From assembly GCA_002493005.1 (NCBI GenBank), contig DKXL01000016.1, positions 1-17,431 of the forward strand: 17,431 nt of DNA, given 5' to 3'. Under the pieces are notes generated by a model that worked only from the letters and a program-made list of their open reading frames with translations, was not told the DNA's origin and did no database searches. The position numbers were made by a program, and so were the translations under genes. Each line of letters begins with the position of its first letter. Within the stretch, counting starts at the first letter, position 1. Origin of the DNA: Ruminococcaceae bacterium UBA7127 (GTDB lineage: Bacteria; Bacillota; Clostridia; Oscillospirales; Acutalibacteraceae). Below are positions 6,883 through 13,009 of the stretch, in pieces.

Positions 6883-7391
6883 AGTATCACCTTTGCCCCC
6901 TCGGCTATTTCGTCAGGCCGTTTTACATCGGGATTTAGCTTTACAAGCAAATCTATCGGAATATCATAGCAATACGATATGTCCCACAATGTTTCGCCGC
7001 TTTGGGCAGTGTGTACTGTCGGAGGCTGACCCGATTTTTTCTCCATAACCTCTCTGAACACAAAGCTGTATTCGAGTATGTCGGGTTTTGGCTCACCGCA
7101 TATTCTGATGCTTTCAAACACGGCAAAAATGCCCTGCATATGAGGAATTGACAGCACTCCGCTGCCGCCCTCCTTAAACAAATCGAGCAATGCGTTAAAC
7201 TGCTGCATACAATCGCTTCCGTACAGCTCGCCCGTACCGCTGATAATCATATTTTTGCGCCCCATATTCTGTATGTACGATTTTTCAAAGGGCGCTTTAA
7301 GCTCGTTTACGCTTTTTTCACATTCAAACTTAATCTCTCTTGGGTTATGATGCCAGCTCACACCCTTAAATTTCATCGGCACAAGCTTCAT
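6876..7391 (-). CDS. LysM-domain baseplate protein (XkdP / gp53-like)
   Basis: A 171-residue protein with an N-terminal domain (about 1-115) and a C-terminal LysM domain (about 126-171: VHTAQSGETLWDISYCYD, LNPDVKRPDEIAEGAKVIL). XkdP and related proteins cap the tail tube at the baseplate, and LysM may hold the tail to peptidoglycan or to the hub. The N-terminal part (FKGVSWHHNPREIKFECEKS, then GTGELYGSDCMQQFNALLDLF) matches Firmicutes phage proteins of this position. The ATG shares bases with the stop of the 48-residue gene (ATGA). In PBSX-like phages the tape measure gene lies directly upstream; here the upstream gene is only 48 codons. Confidence 0.82.
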   Translation of the reverse strand: MKLVPMKFKGVSWHHNPREIKFECEKSVNELKAPFEKSYIQNMGRKNMIISGTGELYGSDCMQQFNALLDLFKEGGSGVLSIPHMQGIFAVFESIRICGEPKPDILEYSFVFREVMEKKSGQPPTVHTAQSGETLWDISYCYDIPIDLLVKLNPDVKRPDEIAEGAKVILC

Positions 7392-7534
7392 CTCAGCCTT
7401 GCCTCCTCTTCCTCCTCAAGTCTGCGGCTGTAGCGCCTGCTTTCCTGTTCAAGCAACTCGCTGAACACCTCAGTGTCGTCACCCTGAGTAACGCTTTGCG
7501 CAAGCTCATACAACCTCTGTGTATTCTCGTTCAA
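7388..7534 (-). CDS. 48-residue charged helical protein in tape-measure position
   Basis: A TTG-initiated ORF whose product is almost wholly helical and charged: it begins MNENTQRLYELAQSVTQGDD and ends RLEEEEEARLR. It overlaps the tube-like gene by 29 bases at its start and the LysM gene by an ATGA junction at its stop, which argues it is translated within the operon. Its position is exactly where the chaperone and tape-measure genes of PBSX-like phages lie, but those are many times longer. An alternative ATG frame starting at the ATGA stop of the tube-like gene gives a 38-residue basic peptide (MSLRKALLRVTTLRC...), which looks less protein-like. The function is unknown. Confidence 0.5.
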   Translation of the reverse strand: MNENTQRLYELAQSVTQGDDTEVFSELLEQESRRYSRRLEEEEEARLR

Positions 7535-7895
7535 TTATATCCCTGCTTTCTGCATTAACGCACACCCTAATCTCAACGCTGCCTGTCGCCTTAACGGTAG
7601 TTTTTGTGCTCTCCACCGAACAACCGCAAAATCTCAAAATACGGTTTTTCAGCACAAGCTCAAGCTGTTCAAAATACTTTTCGGTTACAAACGGATTGTC
7701 CTCAGCCAAAGCCATATCAAGAGTAATCCTGTATCTGCTTTTCGGCACTCTGCACACAGGCTTATCCGTCAAAAACTCGCCTATGTCGCTGTAAGATTTT
7801 TCCTCGGCGCATTCCGCATATTTCACTGCGCCCAGAACGGCAGAATTAACCTTAAGCTCGGCGTCTGCGCATTTTTCAAACTCAAAATCCGTCAT
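7506..7895 (-). CDS. Small beta-rich tail protein, possibly the tail tube
   Basis: A 129-residue protein that I do not recognise with certainty. It lies after the tail-terminator-like gene, in the slot of sheath (XkdK) and tube (XkdM). Its pattern of alternating strands (AELKVNSAVLGAVKYAEC, then SRYRITLDMAL), a central helix (VTEKYFEQLELVLKNRIL) and C-terminal strands (KTTVKATGSVEIRVCV) is compatible with a tail-tube-like fold, and its length is near XkdM (about 147). It is far too small for a sheath. The ATG at 7895 overlaps the previous stop (ATGA) with AGGGAGG four bases upstream. It could instead be another connector. Structure prediction would decide. Confidence 0.4.
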   Translation of the reverse strand: MTDFEFEKCADAELKVNSAVLGAVKYAECAEEKSYSDIGEFLTDKPVCRVPKSRYRITLDMALAEDNPFVTEKYFEQLELVLKNRILRFCGCSVESTKTTVKATGSVEIRVCVNAESRDIIEREYTEVV

Positions 7896-8323
7896 AATAC
7901 CTCCCTGCACAGACAAAACTCCAATTCTATCTCTACCGTTCGGAATATGGCGTTCATATCGGCGTCAAACTTAATTGAAGTGGCACTTGTTTTGGTAATG
8001 ATTTTTTCCGCGTCGGCTTTTTTCAGTCCCTGCAGCAGCTCACCCACAACCTCGCTCAGCCCGCTGCCGTTCTCGGTGGCAGGAGCATAAACCCTAATTT
8101 GAGCCTTTGCGCAAAACTGGTCGCCCTTGATTGATGACGACAAATAGTCGCCGATATAGCTGCTCGTTTGCATATCCGTCACCGACACCACCGCTACAAG
8201 TCCTCTTATCGGAGTTGGAGCACCGTGTGAGCCGTACTCCCTGACAAACTTCACATTTTTTAGCTTATCGTTTAGCTTAAGCCCTGCAATAATCCTGTCA
8301 AGCTGTTTTTCAACTCTATTCAT
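7892..8323 (-). CDS. Tail terminator/completion-like protein (XkdJ position)
   Basis: A 143-residue protein starting MNRVEKQLDRIIAGL. The pattern of an N-terminal helix, strands (IRGLVAVVSVTD), a loop with SSSIKGDQFCAKAQIRVYAP, a helix with LSEVVGELLQGL, and final strands (ATSIKFDADMNAIFRTVEIELEF) resembles tail-terminator proteins that cap the tube at the head side. The ATG at 8323 was chosen because GGAGG lies six bases upstream; it overlaps the previous gene by eight bases. It follows two head-closure genes, as expected. The assignment is by position and fold impression only. Confidence 0.45.
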   Translation of the reverse strand: MNRVEKQLDRIIAGLKLNDKLKNVKFVREYGSHGAPTPIRGLVAVVSVTDMQTSSYIGDYLSSSIKGDQFCAKAQIRVYAPATENGSGLSEVVGELLQGLKKADAEKIITKTSATSIKFDADMNAIFRTVEIELEFCLCREVL

Positions 8324-8666
8324 AATCATCCTCCAATGCCTCTCCACACGGCGACAGCACCGCCCACACATATACCGGCAGCTTTCCTGCAAAATAAGTT
8401 TCACATCTCTTAACAATATATTTGCCAAAATCCGTTTCTATTACGGTAGTGTCAGGTTCAAGCCTCACATCGGGCGTGCTGACAAACAAATATGAGCCGA
8501 GCTTTCGCTTGCCGAGTCTGTATCGTCTGCTGTCGGGATACTCCCTGTAGTTATATCTTATCGGCTGTACAAACGCCTTTACAGTGCTCTTTTCGCCGTT
8601 GTTTTGAACGCTTGCTTTGCATCCGTATTTATTTATTATTCTGCTTGACGTCTGTGAAATATTCAT
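8316..8666 (-). CDS. Head-closure (stopper)-like protein (XkdI position)
   Basis: A 116-residue protein beginning MNISQTSSRIINKYGC. The N-terminal helix is followed by beta-rich sequence (CKASVQNNGEKSTVKAFVQP, GSYLFVSTPDVRLEPDTTV, GKYIVKRCETYFAGKLPVYV), consistent with stopper proteins that close the portal channel below the connector. Its ATG overlaps the upstream stop as TGATG, so the two are probably translationally coupled. A GTG one codon earlier is an alternative start. The assignment is by order: connector, stopper, terminator. Confidence 0.45.
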   Translation of the reverse strand: MNISQTSSRIINKYGCKASVQNNGEKSTVKAFVQPIRYNYREYPDSRRYRLGKRKLGSYLFVSTPDVRLEPDTTVIETDFGKYIVKRCETYFAGKLPVYVWAVLSPCGEALEDDYE

Positions 8667-9022
8667 CACATCACCCTGCCGAACAAAAATTTTTCATCAC
8701 TGATAAGGTCCTGCGCCTTTTGAGCATATTCTTTCCACAGATTCTCTGCGCTGATGTCAGACGTTTTGGGTGATGTCACACTGACATCACCCACAGAGAA
8801 CGACGATATGCTTTCATCATTGCACAGTCTGTACAGCTTGTGCGCATACACAGCGCACAGTGCCTCAACACGTCGCTTGTCGCTTTCACTGAGATTGTCC
8901 TTAACAAGAATCGACTGCACATACGCCGTTGCATCGTCAACCAGCGTACGCCATTTGTAGGCTTCATCCTTGTCAATTCCGCACAAAAGCGCAAAGCGTG
9001 TGGTTATATTTGCAATGTTCAA
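8666..9022 (-). CDS. Head-tail connector protein (gp6/XkdH-like)
   Basis: A 118-residue, mostly helical protein: ITTRFALLCGIDKDEAYKWR, then VDDATAYVQSILV and VEALCAVYAHKLYRLC. Helical adaptor proteins of the gp6/gp15 type bind the portal from below and follow the capsid gene, as here. The start is TTG (9022) with GGAGG seven bases upstream; no ATG lies nearby in frame. The first gene after the capsid gene, with a 15-base gap. Confidence 0.6.
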   Translation of the reverse strand: MNIANITTRFALLCGIDKDEAYKWRTLVDDATAYVQSILVKDNLSESDKRRVEALCAVYAHKLYRLCNDESISSFSVGDVSVTSPKTSDISAENLWKEYAQKAQDLISDEKFLFGRVM

Positions 9023-9037
9023 GCCGTTTCCTCCTCA

Positions 9038-10045
9038 TTAACAGGACATAGCAACAGAAGCCTGAGTAAATATCTTTGAAAAACCTGCCGTACAGGTGAC
9101 AGCCGCTCTCTCAAGCTGGCGGTCAATCAGCTTGTCGTAATCTGTTACAACGCCGCCTGCCTGCACCATCTCAAGCGCACAGTTTTTGTCAAGACCGACA
9201 ATCTTTGAATCTGCAAGTTCGGGCGCGTGAATAAGTTTAGCGCCGAGCGGAGTAATCATCTTGCCTGTGCCGTGAAAATTCTGACCGGAATTTGCATCCT
9301 GAAGCTGAGCAATCTGCAAAATCTTTTCCATCTGAGCCGTAGGCGCAAGAATTGTGTTAAGCTCATACGGAGCAAGGCTTGACCAAAGCTTGATTAAGTC
9401 GGCGTATGCAACACTGCCTATGCTCGACACATTCACAACATCTGCGCTGTTTGAGTTGCCGTCGCCGTTTACAATCACGTCGATTGCATCCTTAAGCTGT
9501 GCTCTTGCGATATATGCGCCAATCTGATTAAGCGTTACGGTGAACAAATCAAGTCGCTGGAATCTAAGCGCCTCGTATGATGCCACAAGCATTCTGCCGC
9601 GCTTGTGAAGCTTGACAAGATTTTCTCTTGTCTTAACCTCTGTCTGAGGAATTTTTGCGCCCTCGCCCACAATTTTGAGCGACTTGTCATCCTCGCTGGG
9701 CACAGATGTAATACTGCGATAATCCATACCGTCAATATCGGTCACTGTAGCCACAATATCCGAAAGCACGTCGGCACGCTCCATACCCTGTCTTACGGCG
9801 CGGCTTACATATTCGGGAAAGAGTGCGGCTGAATTTGATGTCTGAAAGAACTTTTCAACGCAGTCACTGCCCTTGCCGCTTACTTTGATGTCAAATCGCT
9901 TGAGCTGACGTGAAAACGCGTCAAGACCGTCAAGCGAAGTGCCCTTGTAGTTATCTGACGGGTCAAGCTTTTCAAGCACGTCTGTAAGACTGCCCTTGCC
10001 CTGATACATACCTTTTTCAATACTGATATTTTCAAAATTTGCCAT
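9038..10045 (-). CDS. HK97-fold-type major capsid protein (XkdG position)
   Basis: A 335-residue protein whose size, position after protease/scaffold and sequence features fit an HK97-fold capsid subunit. Visible are an N-terminal arm, SAALFPEYVSRAVRQGM (about 74-90) leading into a long helix, the segment MDYRSITSVPSED, then VKLHKRGRMLVASYEALRFQ, corresponding to the spine helix region, and INGDG-type sequence VNGDGNSNSADVV before the A-domain. The ATG has GGAGG about eight bases upstream. It ends in TACTCTCGC-free normal context with a cysteine as last residue. The gene is intact, which argues that a shell can still be made. Confidence 0.8.
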   Translation of the reverse strand: MANFENISIEKGMYQGKGSLTDVLEKLDPSDNYKGTSLDGLDAFSRQLKRFDIKVSGKGSDCVEKFFQTSNSAALFPEYVSRAVRQGMERADVLSDIVATVTDIDGMDYRSITSVPSEDDKSLKIVGEGAKIPQTEVKTRENLVKLHKRGRMLVASYEALRFQRLDLFTVTLNQIGAYIARAQLKDAIDVIVNGDGNSNSADVVNVSSIGSVAYADLIKLWSSLAPYELNTILAPTAQMEKILQIAQLQDANSGQNFHGTGKMITPLGAKLIHAPELADSKIVGLDKNCALEMVQAGGVVTDYDKLIDRQLERAAVTCTAGFSKIFTQASVAMSC

Positions 10046-10064
10046 AAATTTACCTCCTTAAATC

Positions 10065-10400
10065 TTAGAGAATAACGCCGACGCTTGTTGCTGTTGAGTC
10101 AAGCACAAGGTATTCTCTGCCTGATGCGTATTCTGCCACAGCGCCGTTTTCGCCTGCCGCCAGCTTTTTGTAGCCGACTGCAATCTTTGCGCCTGCCTTC
10201 ATTTTTGCATATCCCGAAAGCTGAACGGTTGCGTAACCTGCACGCAAGCCCGTGCACACGCCGCAGAACACATCGTTTTTTGCACACTTTGCAACAGTGC
10301 CGTCTGCCGACACCTTGACAGGCACTCCTGTTTCCGTAAGTGAACTGTCTGCAATAAAAGTTGCCACGTTTTCGCCGTAGCCGTTAAAATTTACATTCAT
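10065..10400 (-). CDS. Small capsid decoration/stabilisation-like protein
   Basis: A 111-residue, glycine/alanine/valine-rich beta protein starting MNVNFNGYGENVATFIADSS. It contains TGVPVKVSADGTVAKCAKND, VFCGVCTGLRAGYATVQLSG and ends STATSVGVIL, a pattern seen in capsid decoration proteins encoded between scaffold and major capsid genes in Firmicutes phages (structural genomics DUF2190-like). The ATG at 10400 is set by GGAGG seven bases upstream; a longer frame exists but would overlap the protease gene without a ribosome binding site. Confidence 0.55.
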   Translation of the reverse strand: MNVNFNGYGENVATFIADSSLTETGVPVKVSADGTVAKCAKNDVFCGVCTGLRAGYATVQLSGYAKMKAGAKIAVGYKKLAAGENGAVAEYASGREYLVLDSTATSVGVIL

Positions 10401-10413
10401 AATTTTACCTCCG

Positions 10414-10761
10414 TTAAATCTTAAACTGTCTGTTAGCCGATTTGCCGCCGTCCTGCTTGTCGCTGAAAAGCTGAACATCAGGCTTAAACTCGGCATTCTT
10501 TTTGTGTTCAAAAGCAGTCTTGAACTCCTTAAGCTGAGCCACGGTCATTGACTTTGCAATGTTCTCCATGGTTTCCCGTGAAATTTCTGGCTGAACCGCG
10601 GCAGAAAGTCTGATAACCTCTCCTGTCAGACTTTCTCGATAGTACACGCCATCCTTTGCCGACTGCTTAAGGCAGTCAATATAATCGCACAGCATTGCGC
10701 TCTGATTGTCATCAAGCACAAAGCCTTTTCTGCTTTCAATCGCACTCAAAATATTGTCCAT
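10414..10761 (-). CDS. Possible nested scaffold protein (internal start)
   Basis: Codon 216 of the protease-scaffold gene is an ATG (10761-10759) with GAAAGGA seven bases upstream, placed exactly where the protease domain ends and the helical scaffold part (MDNILSAIESRKGFVLDD) begins. In-frame internal starts giving free scaffold are known in lambda (C/Nu3). The product would be 115 residues. Evidence is only the ribosome binding site and the domain boundary. Confidence 0.35.
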   Translation of the reverse strand: MDNILSAIESRKGFVLDDNQSAMLCDYIDCLKQSAKDGVYYRESLTGEVIRLSAAVQPEISRETMENIAKSMTVAQLKEFKTAFEHKKNAEFKPDVQLFSDKQDGGKSANRQFKI

Positions 10762-11406
10762 ATTCATTTCCTTTCTGTGTGTGTCAAGGCTCTTTGTAAC
10801 GCCTGCTTTTCTTTGCGCAGGCACCGCCACAAAACTCCATTCATATGCGTCATACGGCTTTACAAGCTCGCCGCAGCACTGCTTTGAACCGTACATTTCG
10901 CCCTTTTTGTGAGGGCAGACATCAAGCGGTTCGCCGCACACACTGCAAACAACGCTTTCGATTGCACAGCCCACGCTCACCTCGCGAATAATGCCGCTGT
11001 CAATCGCCAAAATTATGTCCTTGTTGCTTTCGCTGACAGGCATATATGCTCTGGCTTTGAGCCTGAAGTAGTCGTCGCCTGCGGCGGTTTTCTGACCGTC
11101 TACTGCCTCTACCCTGCACGCAAAAATTCTTGCCGTCTGATTTTTGGCACTTGGGTTGTGGTCAATAATTCCCGTTTTTCCTACAAACAGATTTTCAAGC
11201 TCAAACAAGCTTTCTACAGTAAACCGTTCGCCGTCCCTGTCAACGTCATTGTCGCACAGCACCACCGAGAACACATACACCTCGTCTTTCTTAAGTTCAC
11301 GACGTGTATAACTGTTAATCAGCGCAAGCTCATCATCAGTGACGTCGTTTTGTGTGCTCTGCACAAGCCCCTGCACACCGTCCTTATTCATAAAATCTTT
11401 ATTCAA
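10414..11406 (-). CDS. Prohead protease-scaffold fusion with zinc-ribbon-like insert (XkdF position)
   Basis: A 330-residue protein. The first ~205 residues look like an assemblin-type prohead protease: NDVDRDGERFTVESL, GIIDHNPS with candidate catalytic His83, IIREVSVGC with candidate Ser144, and YEWSFVAVPAQRKAGV. Between the serine strand and the last strand lie C154-x2-C157, C164, H166 and C177/C178, a possible metal-binding knuckle. Residues about 216-330 are helical and charged, like a scaffold that is cleaved off during maturation. The start is TTG (11406) with GAGGTG six bases upstream; an in-frame ATG five codons later has no ribosome binding site. Only 13 bases separate it from the decoration gene. 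Confidence 0.7.
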   Translation of the reverse strand: MNKDFMNKDGVQGLVQSTQNDVTDDELALINSYTRRELKKDEVYVFSVVLCDNDVDRDGERFTVESLFELENLFVGKTGIIDHNPSAKNQTARIFACRVEAVDGQKTAAGDDYFRLKARAYMPVSESNKDIILAIDSGIIREVSVGCAIESVVCSVCGEPLDVCPHKKGEMYGSKQCCGELVKPYDAYEWSFVAVPAQRKAGVTKSLDTHRKEMNMDNILSAIESRKGFVLDDNQSAMLCDYIDCLKQSAKDGVYYRESLTGEVIRLSAAVQPEISRETMENIAKSMTVAQLKEFKTAFEHKKNAEFKPDVQLFSDKQDGGKSANRQFKI

Positions 11407-11502
11407 CGCTTACACCTCATTTCAAATCCTTAATTGTTAATTGAATTTATAGCCGCCCCGCTCTCGAATTGTAATTGCTTTGTATACCCCAAAATCAACC
11501 TT

Positions 11503-11598
11503 TCCCAGTAGGGGCGATCATTGATCGTCCGAAAATGAATTGTTACTGCCGGGCAACTATCGTATTAAAATATATCAACCTATCTGCCCGAATTTAAA
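11503..11598 (+). repeat. B-module repeat between protease and portal genes
   Basis: This is the second copy of the 64-157 unit: GGGGCGATCATTGATCGTCC palindrome (11511-11530), the GGGCAACTATCGTATTAAAA block and the right end TCTGCCCGAATTTAAA (11583-11598). It fills most of the 173-base gap between portal stop and protease start, and its right end overlaps the last codons and stop of the portal gene. Confidence 0.75.
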
Positions 11599-12722
11599 TC
11601 GTTTTCGATTTGCATCGCATTAGCATTATTAAGTCGTGCCTGTGACAATTCAACAGCATCCTGCAAGCTGATATCGTTCCAATTAATTTCGAACCCGCAG
11701 TTACAGCCTGCAAGTCTGAGATGAGTCCTGACAATCTTCTTGATTATCGGTTCCACCGCCATTCTGTAATGCTCAAGCTCGCTTGTCAGAATATCCGCCT
11801 GCTGTTCGCTCATTCGCTCCGTGCTTGACCACGAAATGCCAAGCAAAAACGGCGGAATACCGAGCTTTGCGATAATCTGCTCCAACAGATGACGTATCGG
11901 AATGTCGCAGTCGGGCATTGTGCTTTCTGCGCCAATCACCTTTACGCTGACATCACCCACCGACACAAAGTCACACACACTGTCACTGCGCATTGCGTTT
12001 CTCCATTCGTCGGCAATCAGCTTAGCATTTTCCTTTGTCAGCACAGCACCGTTTTGCTCAGGGTTATAGGTAACGGCAAATCTGATGTCGCCTACCCGTT
12101 CCCAATTTGTCTTTATCGACTCAAAAATTCTGAGCAAAATAGAGCTTACAAACGGCAGACCGCTTAAAATCGAAGTGCCGTGAATTGTGCCGGGTTTTGG
12201 GTTTAAGAGCGTTGCAAACGCCCTGTCACTGTATTTGAGCGGAGTCACAATTCCGCCGTCGTTACGGCACACAACAAGACCGAGCGGCGATTTGTCGACA
12301 ACTATCTCAACATCGTCAAGACTTGCGCTGTACAATCCCCACACTCCGCCAAGCGCACTGTCAAACACCATTTCGCCCACCGCCTCGCCGTACGTAAGCA
12401 GTGAGTCAAGATATGTATAAACAAAATTGTTCAGTCCGCTCATCGAGCCGTTTGTTCTGACATCACGCAAAAGCCTGTCGGCAATCGGCTGACACTGACT
12501 GTCGTTTGTCACTATTTCAAACCTGCCGATCAGCCTGATGATTTTGCTGATAGCCGCGTCAATTATCGGCACGCTTTCTCTGAGCGTGCGATACAGCTCT
12601 CGTTCGGCTTTGGTTTGAACCTCAAAGTTAGGCAACCCCAATACGTTCTGACGTCTTGTTACCGTCTGCACAACTGCATTGCCATTACCCTGAGCGTTCC
12701 TTTTTCTTCTGCCAATCCTCAA
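11580..12722 (-). CDS. Phage portal protein
   Basis: A 380-residue portal subunit, the dodecameric DNA gate at the capsid vertex. Family features are an N-terminal helical region (SVPIIDAAISKIIRLIGRF), a long conserved middle (GTSILSGLPFVSSILLRIFE followed by KTNWERVGDIRFAV) typical of the clip/stem, and the C-terminal helical crown with LLGISWSSTERMSEQQADIL and ELEHYRMAVEPIIKKIVR. The start is TTG (12722) with AGGAGG six bases upstream, a strong site that decides the choice. The A repeat begins directly behind this ribosome binding site at 12735. The last residues, LNSGR, and the stop lie within the B repeat, so the native C-terminus may have been trimmed. Portals of this group are often somewhat longer. 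Confidence 0.82.
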   Translation of the reverse strand: MRIGRRKRNAQGNGNAVVQTVTRRQNVLGLPNFEVQTKAERELYRTLRESVPIIDAAISKIIRLIGRFEIVTNDSQCQPIADRLLRDVRTNGSMSGLNNFVYTYLDSLLTYGEAVGEMVFDSALGGVWGLYSASLDDVEIVVDKSPLGLVVCRNDGGIVTPLKYSDRAFATLLNPKPGTIHGTSILSGLPFVSSILLRIFESIKTNWERVGDIRFAVTYNPEQNGAVLTKENAKLIADEWRNAMRSDSVCDFVSVGDVSVKVIGAESTMPDCDIPIRHLLEQIIAKLGIPPFLLGISWSSTERMSEQQADILTSELEHYRMAVEPIIKKIVRTHLRLAGCNCGFEINWNDISLQDAVELSQARLNNANAMQIENDLNSGR

Positions 12723-12734
12723 AAAATTCCTCCT

Positions 12735-12844
12735 ATTTTAGTTCGGGTATATTCCTCGCACCAACGCTTAACCTCGGTAGCCCGAGTCAAACATTTTTCT
12801 ATTGATAACGCAAGAAACCCTTTTACTTCGTTATAATTTCGGGC
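12735..12844 (+). repeat. A-module repeat, tandem copy 1 (110 bp)
   Basis: It begins ATTTTAGTTCGGGTATATTC and ends ATAATTTCGGGC. The same 110-bp unit follows directly at 12845. Copy 1 differs from copy 2 mainly in its last third (AAACCCTTTTACTTCG against GTCGACTGGTGTTTG). It separates the portal start from TerL; no gene is present. Confidence 0.85.
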
Positions 12845-12998
12845 ATTTTAGTTCGGGTATATTCCTCGCACCATCGCTTAGTAACGGTAGCCCGAGTCAA
12901 ACATTTTTCTATTGATAACGCAAGAGTCGACTGGTGTTTGTCATAATTTCGGGCACCAAAGGTTATTTCTCAAACCACTCTGTCTGCCCGAATTTAAA
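12845..12998 (+). repeat. A-module repeat, tandem copy 2 with right end
   Basis: The second 110-bp unit (12845-12954) is followed by ACCAAAGGTTATTTCTC and the right end TCTGCCCGAATTTAAA (12983-12998). The left end TTTTAGTTCGGGTA and the reverse complement of the right end, TTTAAATTCGGGCAGA, are imperfect inverted repeats, so the whole resembles a ~155-bp MITE-like element. It stops eleven bases before the TerL stop codon. Confidence 0.8.
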
Positions 12999-13009
12999 AT
13001 TGTAAATTG

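Noticed and set aside
10909..11433. 174-codon plus-strand frame opposite the protease gene
   Set aside because: It is the antisense shadow of a gene with clear protease features, and its product is cysteine/histidine-rich without a domain.
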